Part shown: positions 62,275 through 64,000 of the stretch, piece after piece | Position numbering within the stretch: position 1 is the stretch's first letter | Layout of the letters: every line of letters begins with the position of its first letter | Assembly: GCF_027594865.1 (NCBI RefSeq) | Contig: NZ_CP089391.1 | Coordinates: 3,068,501-3,132,500, forward strand | DNA from: Bradyrhizobium xenonodulans | GTDB taxonomy: Bacteria > Pseudomonadota > Alphaproteobacteria > Rhizobiales > Xanthobacteraceae | DNA: 64,000 nt | Direction: 5' to 3' | The notes under the pieces: generated by a model | Told to the model about the DNA's origin: nothing | What the model saw: the letters and a program-made list of their open reading frames with translations, nothing else | The model's database searches: none | Translations under genes and position numbers: made by a program

Positions 62275-62424
62275 TCAGAAGGTGGTCTTCTTGCCGATGA
62301 TGCCGACATAGCTCGATCGCACCAGAACTCCCCAGCGCCCGTGCTTCTTGACGATCACCTAGACGGAATCTGCCGGCAACAGCGGCTGTAAGTTCGAGCG
62401 GGGACGAATCTCAAACCGTGCCAT
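62275..62424 (-). pseudogene. Small protein gene interrupted by an in-frame amber codon
   Basis: From the ATG at 62424 the frame reads MARFEIRPRSNLQPLLPADS and one more residue (V), meets TAG, then continues in the same frame as VIVKKHGRWGVLVRSSYVGI and IGKKTTF to a TGA at 62275-62277. Both halves look like one coherent 49-residue beta-rich protein. The single TAG could be a mutation, a sequencing error or a readthrough site. No function is recognised. Confidence 0.48.
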
Positions 62425-62476
62425 CACTGATTCAGGATGCCGAGGCGGGCTGTGCGCCTGCCTCCGATAACGATGA

Positions 62477-63217
62477 TCAGCGAGAGCCGGCTCGATCCGT
62501 GCAGGTAACGATATCGCGGGGAGTATTTCGATCCACGATCTGAGGTGGGACGAACACCGCCAAGTATCCGCCATCACCTGCAAGCTGATATGTGGCGATC
62601 TCTCTGTAGCCAACGGCGGTCAATTCGCAACGCAACAGCGCAATCGGAGTGCCATGCCTTGAGGTCGGACGCTCGAAGTCGACAACTCCGATCCGCGCGC
62701 CCGGCTTCAAGGCGGGCACGAGATTATAGAGGAAGGCATAGGGTTGAGTGACCTCATGGTACATGTGGGCGAGGATGGCGGCATCCAACGAGGAAGCGGG
62801 CAGGCGGGGGTCGTGTGGTTCGCCTATCGCGAATATGATGTTTGTCAGCCCCAGTCGTTCTGTGCGCTTGCTGAGCGCGATGACGTAGTCCCGCATGATA
62901 TCTTGGGCGACGACGAAACCGCTTGGGCCGACGATGCTTGAGAGGCGGAGCGTGTAGTAGCCGCTGCCTACACCGATATCGCCGACCATCATGCCTGGTT
63001 TCAGCTCAAGAAGCCGCGCAACCTCGCCGACCTCATTCAGGAAATCGCGGTGCTCGTCGGCGGAGCTGCTTAGGCTGGCGATCGGCGCAACCGGACGCCG
63101 GATTGGGGGGAAGTCCTTTGCAGGGACTCCTGGAGGGGCCAGATAACCGATGTCAGCGGCGCATACGCCAGTTGAGCCCAGCACTGCGACAAGCGTCACG
63201 ATGCGGAGCAGCATCAT
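62477..63217 (-). CDS. Exported SAM-dependent methyltransferase-like protein
   Basis: This 246-residue protein has an N-terminal signal peptide (MMLLRIVTLVAVLGSTGVCA) and then a class I methyltransferase fold: GMMVGDIGVGSGYYTLRLSS holds the SAM glycine loop near residue 77, VVAQDIMRDYVIAL the acidic residue after strand 2, and LVPALKPGARIGVVDFERP near 165. A periplasmic methyltransferase fold is odd because SAM is cytoplasmic; proteins of this type are known in Proteobacteria as hypothetical. I use the ATG pair at 63217; the frame opens at 63274 without a leader. No partner gene is evident. Confidence 0.75.
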   Translation of the reverse strand: MMLLRIVTLVAVLGSTGVCAADIGYLAPPGVPAKDFPPIRRPVAPIASLSSSADEHRDFLNEVGEVARLLELKPGMMVGDIGVGSGYYTLRLSSIVGPSGFVVAQDIMRDYVIALSKRTERLGLTNIIFAIGEPHDPRLPASSLDAAILAHMYHEVTQPYAFLYNLVPALKPGARIGVVDFERPTSRHGTPIALLRCELTAVGYREIATYQLAGDGGYLAVFVPPQIVDRNTPRDIVTCTDRAGSR

Positions 63218-63352
63218 CGTGGGTCCGCCAAGTATCAGGCGTGGCCGTCCACTTTGGGAGAGACCTCGGTCCACGGTGATCCCTTCCCACGCCGGCGAAG
63301 CAGTGTTGCGAGGATCGGCAGCTTTTGGTGCGAAGCAGGCTTGCTAACGCTC

Positions 63353-63778
63353 TTACTTGCCGTCGTTCCAGATGTCGGTGGCGAGCTTCCAGTCATTTCC
63401 GACCTTTTCCCAAACCACGACATATTTTCCAGCCACTTCCTGCGGTGTCGATCCCTTGGTCTTCAGCACGAACGTTCCGATCTCGCGCGCCGCGGAAGGG
63501 CCAAGCGGCTTAACGTCAACCGTTGTGAGCTTCGGATCGCCAACTTGCTCCGCCATGCCCTTCCACATGGTCTCAATGGCTGCTCGGCCCTGCACCATCG
63601 CAGATCCGGGCGGAAACGCGGTCGCATCCGTGCTGTAGAGTGAGCCGATCCCGGAGAAGTCGCCCTTGTTGAACATTTCAATCCATTTGGCGTTGATCGC
63701 TTCAATTTCGGCCTTCTGAGCCAAGGCCGGGACGGTCAACGAGATCACGAATGCAATAACCAGTGCTATGCTGTGCAT
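63353..63778 (-). CDS. Secreted SnoaL-like / NTF2-fold protein
   Basis: This 141-residue protein has a signal peptide (MHSIALVIAFVISLTVPALA, cleavage near AQK) followed by an NTF2-like domain: IEAINAKWIEMFNKGDFSGI, then SLYSTDATAFPPGSAMVQGR and KYVVVWEKVGNDWKLATDIW. This is the DUF4440/SnoaL pattern. I start at the ATG at 63778 because GGAG lies six bases upstream; an ATG at 63784 has the site immediately next to it. The ligand or substrate is unknown. Confidence 0.8.
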   Translation of the reverse strand: MHSIALVIAFVISLTVPALAQKAEIEAINAKWIEMFNKGDFSGIGSLYSTDATAFPPGSAMVQGRAAIETMWKGMAEQVGDPKLTTVDVKPLGPSAAREIGTFVLKTKGSTPQEVAGKYVVVWEKVGNDWKLATDIWNDGK

Positions 63779-63916
63779 GATCATCTCCAATTCTGATGTA
63801 GATGCGAATGCAGGGCCGCAATTGACCCGAAGTCGAAGTGGATACGTTGTCGCGCGGTCATCCGAGTGCGCGCCCCTCCCATCGAAATAGTGGCCGAGCA
63901 TCGAGCGAGTCGCCCC

Positions 63917-63938
63917 GGCGCCTCTTGCGGCAGGCGCC
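63917..63938 (-). terminator. Hairpin just after the stop of the right-edge gene
   Basis: GGCGCCT at 63917-63923 pairs perfectly with AGGCGCC at 63932-63938 around an eight-base loop. On the minus strand it begins immediately after the TAG at 63939-63941. No U run follows, so its strength is uncertain. Confidence 0.42.
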
Positions 63939-64000
63939 CTACAGACGCACACCGGTTGTAGCAAATGCCTGGGCGACGGGCTGCTGCACCTGATCCAAGA
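63939..64000 (-). CDS. 3' tip of a minus-strand gene (partial)
   Basis: Reading in from the right edge, the frame LDQVQQPVAQAFATTGVRL ends at a TAG at 63939-63941. The composition and the hairpin right after the stop suggest the C-terminus of a real gene, but 19 residues are too few to name a family. Confidence 0.35.
   Translation of the reverse strand, partial: LDQVQQPVAQAFATTGVRL

Overview
The window reads as chromosome of a Bradyrhizobium-like alphaproteobacterium (order Hyphomicrobiales). This rests on family recognition and the high GC of the DNA, not on a database search. It is dense with ABC uptake systems of four kinds, oxoprolinase/hydantoinase proteins, a molybdenum hydroxylase and several small proteins of a type I associate with Bradyrhizobium. 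I see no rRNA, no intact tRNA, no CRISPR array and no intact insertion sequence.

Positions 1-11,265 are accessory DNA. They hold short isolated genes (two related small membrane proteins around a fatty-acid-hydroxylase-like gene, a cupin protein, a zinc-ribbon protein, an acidic protein) mixed with wreckage: a frameshifted coiled-coil gene, the tail of an SRAP peptidase gene, a frameshifted small gene, an integrase N-terminus fused to an inverted cupin fragment, and a truncated FAD-oxidase gene. Long stretches have no supportable gene.

Positions 11,531-29,012 (minus strand) carry a colinear run of about 17 kb. In transcription order it is hyuA-hyuB, a TorT-like binding protein, a sugar-type ATPase with two permeases, the three subunits of a CoxLMS-type molybdenum hydroxylase, and a second hyuB-hyuA pair. 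An AraC-family gene lies upstream. The inferred job is to import an N-heterocyclic or cyclic-amide compound, hydroxylate it, and open the ring with ATP.

Positions 29,118-40,395 carry a second minus-strand operon: livG-F-H-M, a branched-chain-type binding protein, pxpA, a biotin carrier protein, biotin carboxylase, pxpB and pxpC. Related LysR genes sit at both ends. It combines 5-oxoprolinase (PxpABC) parts with a split biotin-dependent carboxylase, which suggests carboxylation-assisted hydrolysis of an imported lactam. With the two HyuAB pairs, about 28 kb carries three ATP-dependent cyclic-amide-opening systems.

Positions 41,060-47,760 (plus) are a polyol cassette: AraC regulator, XylFGH-type importer, ribitol-dehydrogenase-like SDR and FGGY kinase, giving ribitol to D-ribulose to D-ribulose 5-phosphate. 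Positions 47,930-55,733 (plus) are a Ugp-type glycerophosphodiester system without its ATPase gene, with UgpQ and PhoD phosphoesterases, a SorC/DeoR-type regulator and a zinc dehydrogenase. A NUDIX gene follows. Positions 56,336-61,559 (minus) encode the branched-chain 2-oxoacid dehydrogenase complex preceded by a small ACT-like protein, divergent from an Lrp/AsnC regulator. The right end holds an amber-interrupted small gene, an exported methyltransferase-like protein, a secreted SnoaL-like protein and the 3' tip of another gene.
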